This document shows, piece by piece, positions 1 through 6,988 of a stretch of 7,271 bases of DNA (position 1 is its first letter; each line of letters opens with the position of its first letter). This DNA is from Lachnospiraceae bacterium (GTDB taxonomy: Bacteria; Bacillota_A; Clostridia; Lachnospirales; Lachnospiraceae): NCBI GenBank assembly GCA_017652545.1, contig JAGCAV010000414.1:1-7271 (forward strand), given 5' to 3'. Position numbers and translations under genes: made by a program. The notes beneath the pieces were generated by a model. The model did no database searches. It was not told the DNA's origin and worked only from the letters and a program-made list of their open reading frames with translations.

Positions 1-1031
1 CCGCGCTCATAGCTCCACAGTTCATTCTCCTGGACGAAGGCAATGACCCTGCCCCGCTCATCCGCCATGTAGTCCACATCCTTGCCGGTAATGCCCAGCC
101 GGATGCCGGACTCTTCCAGCACATTGTTTTCCGGATTGAACACCTCGTCCGTCGTCCGCTCGAAATTCAGCAGGAAGACACGGCTGTCCGTGAAACGCAC
201 GCGGTAATATTCCTTCACATTGAAGACTTCATTTACCCCGCTCTCGTTCATCGAGGATATCCGGTAATCACAGGTAAGCGTTCCGGTCTTGGTGTTGATC
301 TCCGTAATACGGGGCGTCGGCTTATAATAGATCTGCGGATGCAGCTGATCCCATGTCAGCTGATTGACGCTGTCGTGAATGTCCATGAAGGCCAGCGTCG
401 CTTCAATGTCCGTTGTCTCGTCCGGTTCCACTGCCGCGCCGATGCTCGAAAGATCCGTCCCGTTCACGGTCTTGTCATAGAATCCGCTGACAAAATTCAG
501 GTATTCATCGGCATGCAGGCCATCCATCAGAAGGATATGCGTGTAATACCAGATCGGTCTGCCCCCGCTGACCACATGTATCTTCAGCAGGTATTCCCGG
601 TTCATCAGGAATGTGCTCTGGAGCTTTAACTGCGCCCGGACATACTCATTATCCGATTCCGTCTTGATCACCTGGGTGTTCTCCAGGCTTTCCTCCCCGT
701 CGAGCGTGAGCACCTCATAGGAAATGCTCTCGATGGACGCCCCGAATGTCCTCGCCGCGATCCCGATCTGCCGGTCTGAGCTGAGCGGCGTAATGCTGTC
801 CCGGATAAAGGCGTGATCCATCTCCCGTGAAAATCCATGCAGGCAGTTGAACTGGATCCCGTTCCTTTCCATATAGATAAGCGGAAATGTTGAATCCGCC
901 ATGGTCTCCGCCGCGTCCGGCGTCAGCCGGTTGATCGTCCGCTCAAAAAACAGAACGGCGCCTGCAAAAAGTGCCGCAAGAAACAGAATATGCAGGATCA
1001 GGTTCCTTGCTTTGATCAGTGTTCTCTTCAT
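1..1031 (-). CDS. Uncharacterised membrane-anchored protein, C-terminus beyond left edge
   Basis: An uninterrupted frame of 343 codons starts at ATG 1031 and runs off the left edge without a stop, so the C-terminus is missing. The protein begins MKRTLIKARN and has one hydrophobic segment at about residues 11-29 after a basic N-terminus. This fits a signal anchor or uncleaved signal with the remainder outside the membrane. The rest is soluble, beta-rich in character and lacks any catalytic motif I recognise. The last visible residues (about 318-343, including GRVIAFVQENELWSYE) resemble the opening strands of a beta-propeller, which would make the full protein much longer; this is inference. 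The start lies 5 nt after the stop of the transglutaminase-like lipoprotein gene. An AAGGA sits only 2 nt before the ATG, which is closer than usual; an in-frame TTG at 1043 is an alternative without a better ribosome site. Tight spacing suggests co-translation with the lipoprotein. Function unknown. Confidence 0.8.
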   Translation of the reverse strand, partial: MKRTLIKARNLILHILFLAALFAGAVLFFERTINRLTPDAAETMADSTFPLIYMERNGIQFNCLHGFSREMDHAFIRDSITPLSSDRQIGIAARTFGASIESISYEVLTLDGEESLENTQVIKTESDNEYVRAQLKLQSTFLMNREYLLKIHVVSGGRPIWYYTHILLMDGLHADEYLNFVSGFYDKTVNGTDLSSIGAAVEPDETTDIEATLAFMDIHDSVNQLTWDQLHPQIYYKPTPRITEINTKTGTLTCDYRISSMNESGVNEVFNVKEYYRVRFTDSRVFLLNFERTTDEVFNPENNVLEESGIRLGITGKDVDYMADERGRVIAFVQENELWSYER

Positions 1032-1036
1032 ATTCC

Positions 1037-2254
1037 TTACCAATAGATCGTGATCAGAAGAAATGCATCCTCTGTATGATAGCTGTAATTCCAGGAAGAC
1101 GTTCCGTTGATCTCCATCAGATACCTGGCGGCATCGGAGATGAGGCCGTTGGAAAACAGTTCATAGACGGCCGTGTCATAATCCTCCCGCCCGGCGAATT
1201 TCATGCTGATGCTGCTGTTTTGCGCGTACACGCTGTCCATCAGCGCCTGATGGATCCGGTCATAGTCAAAGACCTCATAATACATCCCGTTCAGCCGGTA
1301 GTAATTATAACTTTCATCCGTACAGACCGGCAGGGGAACGGATATATCCGCCGTATGTGTCCCGGCGAGCTCCGCGTCCGACACACAAAGATAATTGTAG
1401 TTCATGGACGAACGCGCGATCCCCTGGGAATCCCCGGTAAAAACAGGATCCCCCCAGGTCACGTCCACATTATAATACGCCCCGTCTATCCGCACAACAT
1501 TCCAGGCGTGGTCTCCTCCTTCTGAGGTGCGGCCCGTGATATACGTGCAGAAAAGTCCCATCCGGTGCAGAATATACTGGAACGCCCTGGAATATCCGGC
1601 GCACACCGACCGGTGGTACAGCAGTGCGCTCTGCACATTCTGGTCGCTGTCACTGCCCGGCACGTAGTCGGTCGTGTTGATGAGATACTCATAGACATAC
1701 CTGATCTTCTGATAGTCGGTGGCGTCTGCCGGTATCCCGCTGATGCACTCATCCGCTGCGCTTTCCAGGGAAAGCCGCATCGCCTCCCGCTCTTCAAGGG
1801 GGACGGTGACCGAGATCCGGTAATTGACCACCTCGCCCGTCAGTGCGGATTCGGACACTTCGATATTGCTTCCGATCCAGAAAAACTCGGGATGATCCGC
1901 CAGGACAGCGTAGTATGCCTCCCAGAATTTCTCTGTGGGCAGATGGGCGAACAGCGTTGCCTCATCTTCATAGTTCTTCAGCCGTTCGTACAGCTCCCGG
2001 TATACCTCGTTCTCCTCGCTGGGAATCTGGTTGAAATAGTATTCTTCGATCCCGCCGTGGTCCCACGAAGTGTCACCAAGGTGATAGTACGGGCTTTCGA
2101 TCAGGCCCAGCTGGGTCGCGGCGGCGTTCAGCTGCGCGCAGCCGGTCAGCACTCCGGCCAGGACCGGAAACGCAAGCATAAGAAACACAGCCCGCGCCAT
2201 GCGCAGGCCGGTGGTTCTGCCTCTTTGCTTTTTCAGTATCTCACTTCCTGCCAT
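1037..2254 (-). CDS. Transglutaminase-like domain lipoprotein
   Basis: This 405-residue protein has a transglutaminase/papain-like fold signature. The Cys is at residue 218 in RSVCAGYSRAF, the His at 249 in GGDHAWNVV, and the Asp at 264 in YYNVDVTWGDP. That is the Cys-His-Asp triad in canonical order and spacing. The N-terminus is a lipoprotein signal: a hydrophobic stretch at about 22-36 ends in the lipobox LTGC with Cys39, so the mature protein should be lipid-anchored on the outer face of the membrane. Bacterial members may act as proteases or cross-linking enzymes; the substrate cannot be read from sequence. Residues 50-170 form an N-terminal region of unknown fold. Start choice is uncertain. 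ATG 2254 gives a long n-region with weak ribosome-site similarity, while Met19 (ATG 2200) would give a classic 20-residue lipoprotein signal. It ends TAA at 1037, 5 nt before the next gene, suggesting a coupled pair of surface proteins. Confidence 0.88.
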   Translation of the reverse strand: MAGSEILKKQRGRTTGLRMARAVFLMLAFPVLAGVLTGCAQLNAAATQLGLIESPYYHLGDTSWDHGGIEEYYFNQIPSEENEVYRELYERLKNYEDEATLFAHLPTEKFWEAYYAVLADHPEFFWIGSNIEVSESALTGEVVNYRISVTVPLEEREAMRLSLESAADECISGIPADATDYQKIRYVYEYLINTTDYVPGSDSDQNVQSALLYHRSVCAGYSRAFQYILHRMGLFCTYITGRTSEGGDHAWNVVRIDGAYYNVDVTWGDPVFTGDSQGIARSSMNYNYLCVSDAELAGTHTADISVPLPVCTDESYNYYRLNGMYYEVFDYDRIHQALMDSVYAQNSSISMKFAGREDYDTAVYELFSNGLISDAARYLMEINGTSSWNYSYHTEDAFLLITIYW

Positions 2255-2279
2255 ATCCGATCTTCGTAAGCCGTGATCA

Positions 2280-2360
2280 CTCCACTCTCAACTCTGAACT
2301 CTCCAACCGCTTCTCTGAGCGGAAGCTCCACTCTCAACTCTCCAAACTTCACTCTTCTAT
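2280..2360 (-). repeat. GA-rich heptad repeat plus hairpin, copy A, after beta-CASP gene stop
   Basis: This intergenic element starts directly after the tandem stops TAA-TAG of the beta-CASP gene. Read on the minus strand it has GA-rich heptads of the type GAGAGTT/GAGAGTG, then a small hairpin, then more heptads. The 16-mer CTCCACTCTCAACTCT (plus strand) occurs at 2280-2295 and again at 2326-2341. Between them lies a stem-loop that can pair CCGCT 2307-2311 with AGCGG 2318-2322, or GCTTC 2309-2313 with GAAGC 2322-2326. Positions 2322-2352 match 4190-4220 at 29 of 31 bases. There is no T-tract, so it is not an obvious intrinsic terminator. An 8-bp palindrome GTGATCAC (2273-2280) abuts it. The rest of the 105-nt gap shows no convincing promoter. 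Confidence 0.75.
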
Positions 2361-4084
2361 TATCTTTCCCACTTCCGGATCAGTTTCTCGATCTGTGAAG
2401 CGAACTTTTTCAGGTCTCCGTTTGCCCCGCCCTTGTTCTGACGGATCGTCCGCATCAGGGCATTGCCCATCTCAACCAGGGCTTCATAGGCCGGCGTGCT
2501 CCTGTTTTTATCTTTCTCTGCGTACCTGCCCTCTCCGGTTTCCGAACCGAGTGAGGCAGCATCCTTCCAGATACCGGAGCTGCCTTTCTCCCCGGAACCG
2601 GAGACAGCCGGCTCCTCTTTTTCGATCGGGACCGGCAGCGCCTCATAGATCAGTTCTCCGCTCACAAGATCAAATTCGGTTCCCGAGTAGGGGGCATAGG
2701 TGTCAAACCCCAGCTCCTCCTTTACCCTGTTCGCGAAAATGACCGTCACCTGGTCCTCGCCGTGCGTCACAAAGACCTTCTTCGGTTTTTTCTGCAGAGA
2801 GCCGATCCACTTCATCAGACCGTTATTGTCTGCGTGTCCGCTGATGCCGGGCAGCTGCAGGATGCGGGCACAGACCGTGATCTCCTCCCCGAACAGCTTA
2901 ACCTTTTCAGCGCCGTCAAGCAGCAGACGCCCCAGGGTCCCCTCGCTCTGATATCCGACAAACAGAATGGTCGATTCTTTGCGCCACAGGTTATGTTTCA
3001 GATGATGACGGATCCTGCCGGCTTCACACATGCCGCTGGCGGAGAGAATGACCTTGGGCTTTTCGTCCTCATTGATCAGCTTGGAATCCTCCGATGAAAC
3101 GGCTACCTTCAATCCCTCAAAGCCGATCGGATTTACCCCCCGGTTCAGGATCTCCATGGCTTCATCGTCAAAGTCGAAGAACATCCTCTTCTGGAAAATG
3201 GTCGTCGCTTCGATCGCCAGCGGTGAATCGACCCAGACCTCAAAGCCGTCATGTCCCCGGATCATCTTTTCTTCCTTGATCTGCCGGATGAAATACAGCA
3301 TCTCCTGCGTCCTGCCAACGGCAAAGGACGGGATGACGACATTGCCTCCCTTGTCAAAGGTTTCCTGCAGCACCTGTGCCAGGGATCGGACGTAGAAAGC
3401 CTGCAGCGACTGGCCTTCCAGACCTTCCGGCACCGGGTGGGAACGGTCTCCGTATGTGGATTCCATCACCACATAATCGGCTTCCTCCGGATATTCGGGA
3501 TCCTTGATCAGCGGCTGGTCCGTATTTCCGATATCACCGGAGAAGATCAGCTTTCTCTCATTTCCATCCTCGTTGATCCAGATCTCAATGCTGGCGGAGC
3601 CGAGCAGATGTCCGGCATCCATGAAGCGGATCCGGATGCCTTCCGCAATGTATCTCTCTTCACGATAGGGTATCCCGACAAAGCACTTCATGGTGTCGAG
3701 CGCGTCCTGCGTGGTATACATCGGCTCTGTTTCCGGTTTGCCGGCCCGAAGGTTTTTCCGGTTCTTCCATTCCGCCTCAGATTCCTGGATGTGTGCGCTG
3801 TCACGGAGCATGATGTCACACAGTTCCTGGGTACCCTCCGTGGCAAAGATCTGTCCCTTAAACCCCTGCTTCACCAGAAGCGGCAGCTTTCCGGAATGAT
3901 CAATGTGCGCATGGGTGAGCAGCACCATATCGACCATACCGGGACCGACCGGCAGAGGCTGGTTCACGAACCAGTCCTTTCCCTGCTCCATGCCGCAGTC
4001 AATGATGATCCGTTTCCCGCATGCCTCCAGATAATAGCAGCTTCCCGTAACCTCGTGCGTGGCTCCCAAAAATGTCAGCTTCAT
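2360..4084 (-). CDS. MBL-fold/beta-CASP RNase-like metallohydrolase
   Basis: This 574-residue protein carries the full metallo-beta-lactamase plus beta-CASP signature of the CPSF-73-like RNA-processing nucleases. Visible motifs are Asp29 (IIIDCG), HAHIDH at 58-63, His159 (DAGHLLGS), Asp184 (SGDIGN), Glu208 in ESTYGDR (motif A), SGMCEAGRIRHHL around 350-362, His417 in SGHAD (motif B) and His441 in VTHGE (motif C). All predicted zinc ligands and the beta-CASP motifs are intact, so it should be an active two-zinc phosphodiesterase acting on RNA in the cytoplasm. Specificity is unknown. The catalytic core ends near residue 480. A Gly/Ser/Glu-rich, probably disordered linker (about 486-528) and a short helical tail (about 530-574, ending in basic and aromatic residues) follow. 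ATG 4084 has a good ribosome site, GGGGTGG, 6 nt upstream of AAGATC-ATG spacing. It lies 139 nt after the symporter gene and may be transcribed with it. It is not RNase J, judging by the CPSF-like motifs. Confidence 0.93.
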   Translation of the reverse strand: MKLTFLGATHEVTGSCYYLEACGKRIIIDCGMEQGKDWFVNQPLPVGPGMVDMVLLTHAHIDHSGKLPLLVKQGFKGQIFATEGTQELCDIMLRDSAHIQESEAEWKNRKNLRAGKPETEPMYTTQDALDTMKCFVGIPYREERYIAEGIRIRFMDAGHLLGSASIEIWINEDGNERKLIFSGDIGNTDQPLIKDPEYPEEADYVVMESTYGDRSHPVPEGLEGQSLQAFYVRSLAQVLQETFDKGGNVVIPSFAVGRTQEMLYFIRQIKEEKMIRGHDGFEVWVDSPLAIEATTIFQKRMFFDFDDEAMEILNRGVNPIGFEGLKVAVSSEDSKLINEDEKPKVILSASGMCEAGRIRHHLKHNLWRKESTILFVGYQSEGTLGRLLLDGAEKVKLFGEEITVCARILQLPGISGHADNNGLMKWIGSLQKKPKKVFVTHGEDQVTVIFANRVKEELGFDTYAPYSGTEFDLVSGELIYEALPVPIEKEEPAVSGSGEKGSSGIWKDAASLGSETGEGRYAEKDKNRSTPAYEALVEMGNALMRTIRQNKGGANGDLKKFASQIEKLIRKWER

Positions 4085-4174
4085 GATCTTCCACCCCGCT
4101 CATTCTGCCGTTTATGATGATTCACTGTCAGCGGCTTCCCATTCCTGTACTGCCTGTCAGGCTCCCGTCTCAAC

Positions 4175-4220
4175 GCTTCAGACGCTTCTGAAGCTCCACT
4201 CTCAACTCTTCAAACTCCAC
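4175..4220 (-). repeat. GA-rich heptad repeat plus hairpin, copy B, after symporter stop
   Basis: This is the second copy of the post-stop element, beginning 3 nt after the TAG of the symporter gene. The plus-strand 16-mer CTCCACTCTCAACTCT is at 4194-4209. Adjacent is a perfect 7-bp stem, GCTTCAG (4175-4181) with CTGAAGC (4188-4194), around the 6-nt loop ACGCTT. Compared with copy A, the heptad part is 29/31 identical. The hairpin is in the same place but has a different sequence that still pairs. Similarity extends roughly into the stop codon with one indel. The remaining gap (4085-4174) contains a short palindrome, GCCTGTCAGGC (4152-4162), and the ribosome site of the next gene. No T-tract follows the hairpin in the reading direction. 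Confidence 0.75.
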
Positions 4221-4223
4221 ACT

Positions 4224-5597
4224 CTATTTACGGCCTGCCAGTTTCCTTGAATTTTCTTCCACGACCTCGTCTGTCAGTTTGAATTTTCGTACAAACACCC
4301 AGATCGCAAGGATCAGCAGGATCATCGGCATGATCGTCATGAGCAGGCGGAGCCCAGTCAGGGTAGATGCGCTCTGCTGCGCGATCTCACCGGTATCATC
4401 CGTATTGCCGACCAGGCCGATCAGATCCAGACCGATTCCGGCAATGAATACAGACACGCCCGAAGCCGCCTTGACCACAAAGGTCTGCATGGAAAAGATC
4501 ACGCTCTCATCCCTGTGCCCGGATTTAAGTTCACCGTAGTCCACAGAGTTGGACAGGAACACGGTGGTCAGCACGGAAAGAATTCCGTTCGCCGCAAAGA
4601 TCAGTACGCCCGGTACGAACAGAAGCGGGAGACTGGCTGCGCTTCCGGTCAGGCACAGCAGCAGCAGGATCACATAGCCCGCGGCAGCCGCGCCGATCGC
4701 GCACCTGAAAACGGCTGTGTTTGTGAGCTTTTTGCGCAGAAGCGGATAGACCACCATCATGCCCAGGATCTGGCAGGCGCCGCCTACCGTCGAGAACAGG
4801 GTGTAATTGCCCTTCCAGCCCGCACCGCCCATGTCATATTTAAAGAAATAAATGACCAGGTTGGAGGTAATATACAGCGCGCTGTTGATCAGAACGATGG
4901 CCATTACCACAACCAGCGCCTGATCGTTGGAGAAGAGCGCCCGGAACATCTCCTTTACAGAGGATGTCTGCATGGAGGTGTTCTCCCTTTCCCGGACAGA
5001 AGAGGCACAGATCAGTTCCGTCACAACAAAGATGACCGCCACGATCATCGCCACCCTGGAGAAGCCGAGCCGCTCGGACTTGCCGCCCAGGAATCCCACC
5101 AGCAGCATGGTGCTCATGGCCATCAGCGCGGAGCCCACCCCTGCGCAGGTCCTGCCGATGACGGAAAGGTTCTCCGTATCTGCCGGCGTGGATGTGATCG
5201 CCGGGATCATGGACCAGTAGGGGATGTCCATCATGGTATAGGTCATGCCCCACAGAATATAGACAATTCCGAAGAACGCCATCATGGCCGTCCCTTTGAT
5301 GTTCGGCGCCGAGAACATGGCGTACAGAATGAAGGCGTTCAGCACCGTCCCCGAAACCAGCCACGGTCTGAACCGGCCCCAGCGGGTTCTTGTCCTGGCC
5401 ACCAGCACGCCCATGAACGGGTCGTTGGCGGCGTCAAAAATACGGGCAATCATCAGGATCAGGCCTACAAAAGAAGCGGACAGACCGATGATATCCTTGT
5501 AATAGTACATAACATAGGAGGAGGACAGATAATAGACCATATCCTTCCCCACTGCGCCGATTCCGAACGCAATTTTCTGCCTGGTTGTAAGTTTCAT
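4224..5597 (-). CDS. MelB-type GPH-family cation:sugar symporter
   Basis: A 457-residue, 12-helix transporter of the glycoside-pentoside-hexuronide:cation symporter family in the major facilitator superfamily, expected in the inner membrane. Starting at ATG 5597, its numbering aligns almost residue for residue with enterobacterial MelB. Cation-site residues Asp55, Asp59 and Thr121 are present, in DAANDP and YTMMD. Sugar-site residues Asp19 (GKD), Asp124, Trp128 (IPYWS) and Arg149 are also present. Lys376 in TFVVKAASG corresponds to MelB Lys377. The loop TRTRWGRFRPW after helix 2 and the VDYGE motif at 352-356 are family hallmarks. An intact cation site predicts Na+-, Li+- or H+-coupled uptake. 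The sugar may be a galactoside or another glycoside and is not settled. The frame continues 19 codons upstream to ATG 5654, but that start has no ribosome site, whereas 5597 follows AGAGGAAA about 10 nt upstream. It follows murG by 90 nt. No glycosidase gene is nearby to name the substrate. Confidence 0.93.
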   Translation of the reverse strand: MKLTTRQKIAFGIGAVGKDMVYYLSSSYVMYYYKDIIGLSASFVGLILMIARIFDAANDPFMGVLVARTRTRWGRFRPWLVSGTVLNAFILYAMFSAPNIKGTAMMAFFGIVYILWGMTYTMMDIPYWSMIPAITSTPADTENLSVIGRTCAGVGSALMAMSTMLLVGFLGGKSERLGFSRVAMIVAVIFVVTELICASSVRERENTSMQTSSVKEMFRALFSNDQALVVVMAIVLINSALYITSNLVIYFFKYDMGGAGWKGNYTLFSTVGGACQILGMMVVYPLLRKKLTNTAVFRCAIGAAAAGYVILLLLCLTGSAASLPLLFVPGVLIFAANGILSVLTTVFLSNSVDYGELKSGHRDESVIFSMQTFVVKAASGVSVFIAGIGLDLIGLVGNTDDTGEIAQQSASTLTGLRLLMTIMPMILLILAIWVFVRKFKLTDEVVEENSRKLAGRK

Positions 5598-5639
5598 GCC
5601 TCTGATTTCCTCTCTGTATTCCTTTTTGCAATCACTTCG

Positions 5640-5665
5640 GCAGTCATCGTGCAATTTTTGACTGC
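5640..5665. other. Small inverted repeat between murG and symporter gene
   Basis: GCAGTC (5640-5645) and GACTGC (5660-5665) form a 6-bp stem around a 14-nt AT-rich loop. Read on the plus strand it is followed by TTTT, read on the minus strand by CGAAG, so it is not an intrinsic terminator for murG. A second short stem, CCGG-AGA-CCGG (5686-5676), lies immediately after the murG stop. Both are weak, and I see no clear promoter for the symporter gene in this 90-nt gap. Confidence 0.3.
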
Positions 5666-5687
5666 TTTTAAGTTGCCGGTCTCCGGG

Positions 5688-6785
5688 TTACTTCCCTGCT
5701 CCCGCCAGCTCATCGATCATAGCTGTGATCGTCCCGATGGCGTCTCCCATCTCGCTCTTTTCCATCGCCGCTATGTAGCTGTCGCGGTTCTCATACAGCT
5801 CCCTGACTGCCGCAAGGAGCACCTCATCCGTCACCTGCTCTTCCTCGATCATCCTGGCAAACCCCTGCTTTTCAAAGGAGCGTGCGTTCAGGATCTGGTC
5901 TCCCCGGCTGGCCGCTGCCGAAAGCGGGATCAGAACAGCCGGTTTGCGCAGGGCCAGCAGTTCGCAGATCGCATTGGCGCCGGCGCGCGAGATCACCACG
6001 TCGCTGAGCGCAAACAGGTCCGGCAGTTCATCCTGGATGTACTCGTACTGCACGTACCCGTCCGTTCCGTCAAGGCTTTCATCCAGATTTCCCTTTCCGC
6101 ACAGATGGATCACATCAAAATCAGGGAGAAGCTGCGGCAGAATCGACCGCACAGCCTTATTCACGGCAACGGAACCAAGGCTGCCGCCGATGATCAGCAG
6201 TGTGGGTTTGTGCTGCCCGTCCGGGCGGCCATCTCCAAATCCGCAGAAAGCCCTTCCCTTTTCCGGATCTCCCTGCAGAAGCTCCTGCCTGATCGGGGAA
6301 CCTGTCAGTACAGCCTTCCCCTTCGGAAGGTATTTTATCGTTTCCGGGAAATTGCAGCATACCCTGGATGCCGTCCGGAAAGCCAGTTTATTGGCCAGAC
6401 CCGGCGTCATATCCGATTCATGGATGATCACGGGAATCTTCAGCCTGGCTGCTGCCGCGCATACCGGAACACTCACGAATCCGCCTTTGGAAAAGACCAC
6501 ATCCGGTCTCTCCTTCTTCAGGATCTTCCTGGCCTGCATATATCCGGCCTGCACCCGGAAAGGATCCGTAAAATTCTTCCAGTCGAAATACCGGCGCAGT
6601 TTACCGGAAGATACGCCGTAGTAGCGTACCCCCTGATTCTCGATCAGCTGCTTTTCGATTCCCGCATGGGATCCGATATAAAACACCTCATAGCCCTTCT
6701 CCCTCAGCGCAGGAAGCAGCGCGATGTTGGGTGTCACATGTCCGGCGGTACCTCCGCCGGTAAGGAGCACTTTTTTGTCTGCCAT
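5688..6785 (-). CDS. murG: UDP-GlcNAc:lipid I N-acetylglucosaminyltransferase MurG
   Basis: MurG transfers N-acetylglucosamine from UDP-GlcNAc to lipid I, making lipid II at the cytoplasmic face of the membrane, the last intracellular step of peptidoglycan precursor synthesis. The 365 residues fit the family's usual length and GT-B fold. Seen in order: the first glycine-rich loop GGGTAGHVTPN (10-20, His16), SKGGFVSVPV (about 99-108), IHESDMTPGLANK (121-133), the second glycine-rich loop GGSLGS (200-205), SRAGANAICELLAL with Glu275 at the UDP-GlcNAc site, and SRGDQILNA with Asp296-Gln297. The loops read GGTAGH and GGSLGS rather than the E. coli GGTGGH and GGSQGA, a variant I associate with Firmicutes-type MurG proteins. 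ATG 6785 has AAAGGA 9 nt upstream. No mur, fts or division genes adjoin it, so this copy is outside a dcw-type cluster, at least within view. Whether it is the only murG in the genome cannot be seen here. Confidence 0.95.
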   Translation of the reverse strand: MADKKVLLTGGGTAGHVTPNIALLPALREKGYEVFYIGSHAGIEKQLIENQGVRYYGVSSGKLRRYFDWKNFTDPFRVQAGYMQARKILKKERPDVVFSKGGFVSVPVCAAAARLKIPVIIHESDMTPGLANKLAFRTASRVCCNFPETIKYLPKGKAVLTGSPIRQELLQGDPEKGRAFCGFGDGRPDGQHKPTLLIIGGSLGSVAVNKAVRSILPQLLPDFDVIHLCGKGNLDESLDGTDGYVQYEYIQDELPDLFALSDVVISRAGANAICELLALRKPAVLIPLSAAASRGDQILNARSFEKQGFARMIEEEQVTDEVLLAAVRELYENRDSYIAAMEKSEMGDAIGTITAMIDELAGAGK

Positions 6786-6821
6786 GTTTTATTGTCCTTT
6801 ATTGATAAGATGGGTTTCTTC

Positions 6822-6851
6822 ATTATGATGATGCCACGGATTGCTTCGCAA
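6822..6851 (-). promoter_or_regulatory. Possible sigma-70-type promoter for murG
   Basis: On the minus strand, TTGCGA (6851-6846, 4/6 to the -35 consensus) and CATAAT (6827-6822, 5/6 to the -10) are 18 bp apart. Transcription would begin near 6815 and give a leader of roughly 30 nt before ATG 6785. The -35 sits inside the loop and stem of hairpin GGATTGC-TTC-GCAATCC, within the inner copy of the 47-nt repeat. The repeat would therefore have contributed half the promoter. Sequence match only. Confidence 0.35.
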
Positions 6852-6937
6852 TCCTCCGACCATTCGCAATCCTGGCTTTGCCAGGCTTTCTGATGATGCC
6901 ACGGATTGCTTCGCAATCCTCCGACCATTCGCAATCC
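6826..6937. repeat. Perfect 47-nt direct repeat, two copies, period 65 nt
   Basis: Positions 6826-6872 and 6891-6937 are identical over 47 nt. Each copy opens with TGATGATGCCACGG and holds a perfect 7-bp hairpin, GGATTGC-TTC-GCAATCC (6838-6854 and 6903-6919). Each closes with a further CGCAATCC that could compete for the same GGATTGC strand. The 18-nt spacer between copies completes a 6-bp stem, CCTGGC-TTT-GCCAGG (6871-6885). No coding sense is evident. Perfect identity implies recent duplication or active homogenisation. Two copies with a hairpin inside the repeat do not make a CRISPR array. Confidence 0.85.
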
Positions 6938-6988
6938 GCTGGTTTTCCCGACTGCGTCAGGAAAACCGCTGCTTGCTCATGTTCGGGC

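Noticed and set aside
1565..2269. 234-codon plus-strand frame antisense to the transglutaminase-like gene
   Set aside because: It is a shadow of a gene with a clear catalytic triad and lipobox; it has no domain and no ribosome site that I can support.
3251..4117. 288-codon plus-strand frame antisense to the beta-CASP gene
   Set aside because: The minus-strand gene has every family motif in order; the antisense frame has none.
4085..4174. Promoter for the beta-CASP gene using CTGACA and CATAAA
   Set aside because: The two boxes are only 9 bp apart, too close for a sigma-70-type promoter, and no better -35 is at the right distance.
5640..5669. Intrinsic terminator between murG and the symporter gene
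   Set aside because: The T-run follows the hairpin only on the plus strand, where no gene ends. The stem is 6 bp with a 14-nt loop.
4515..6893. 792-codon open frame on the plus strand, antisense to the symporter gene and murG
   Set aside because: It runs across two well-supported genes and their gap. Its protein is His/Gln/Arg-rich with no recognisable domain, as expected from the codon bias of the opposite strand.
6734..6934. 66-codon minus-strand frame through the 47-nt repeats into murG
   Set aside because: It is built from the hairpin repeats and overlaps the murG start in another frame; nothing supports translation.
6826..6937. Possible CRISPR array
   Set aside because: There are only two repeats, 47 nt long, with an 18-nt spacer that itself completes a hairpin, and no cas genes.
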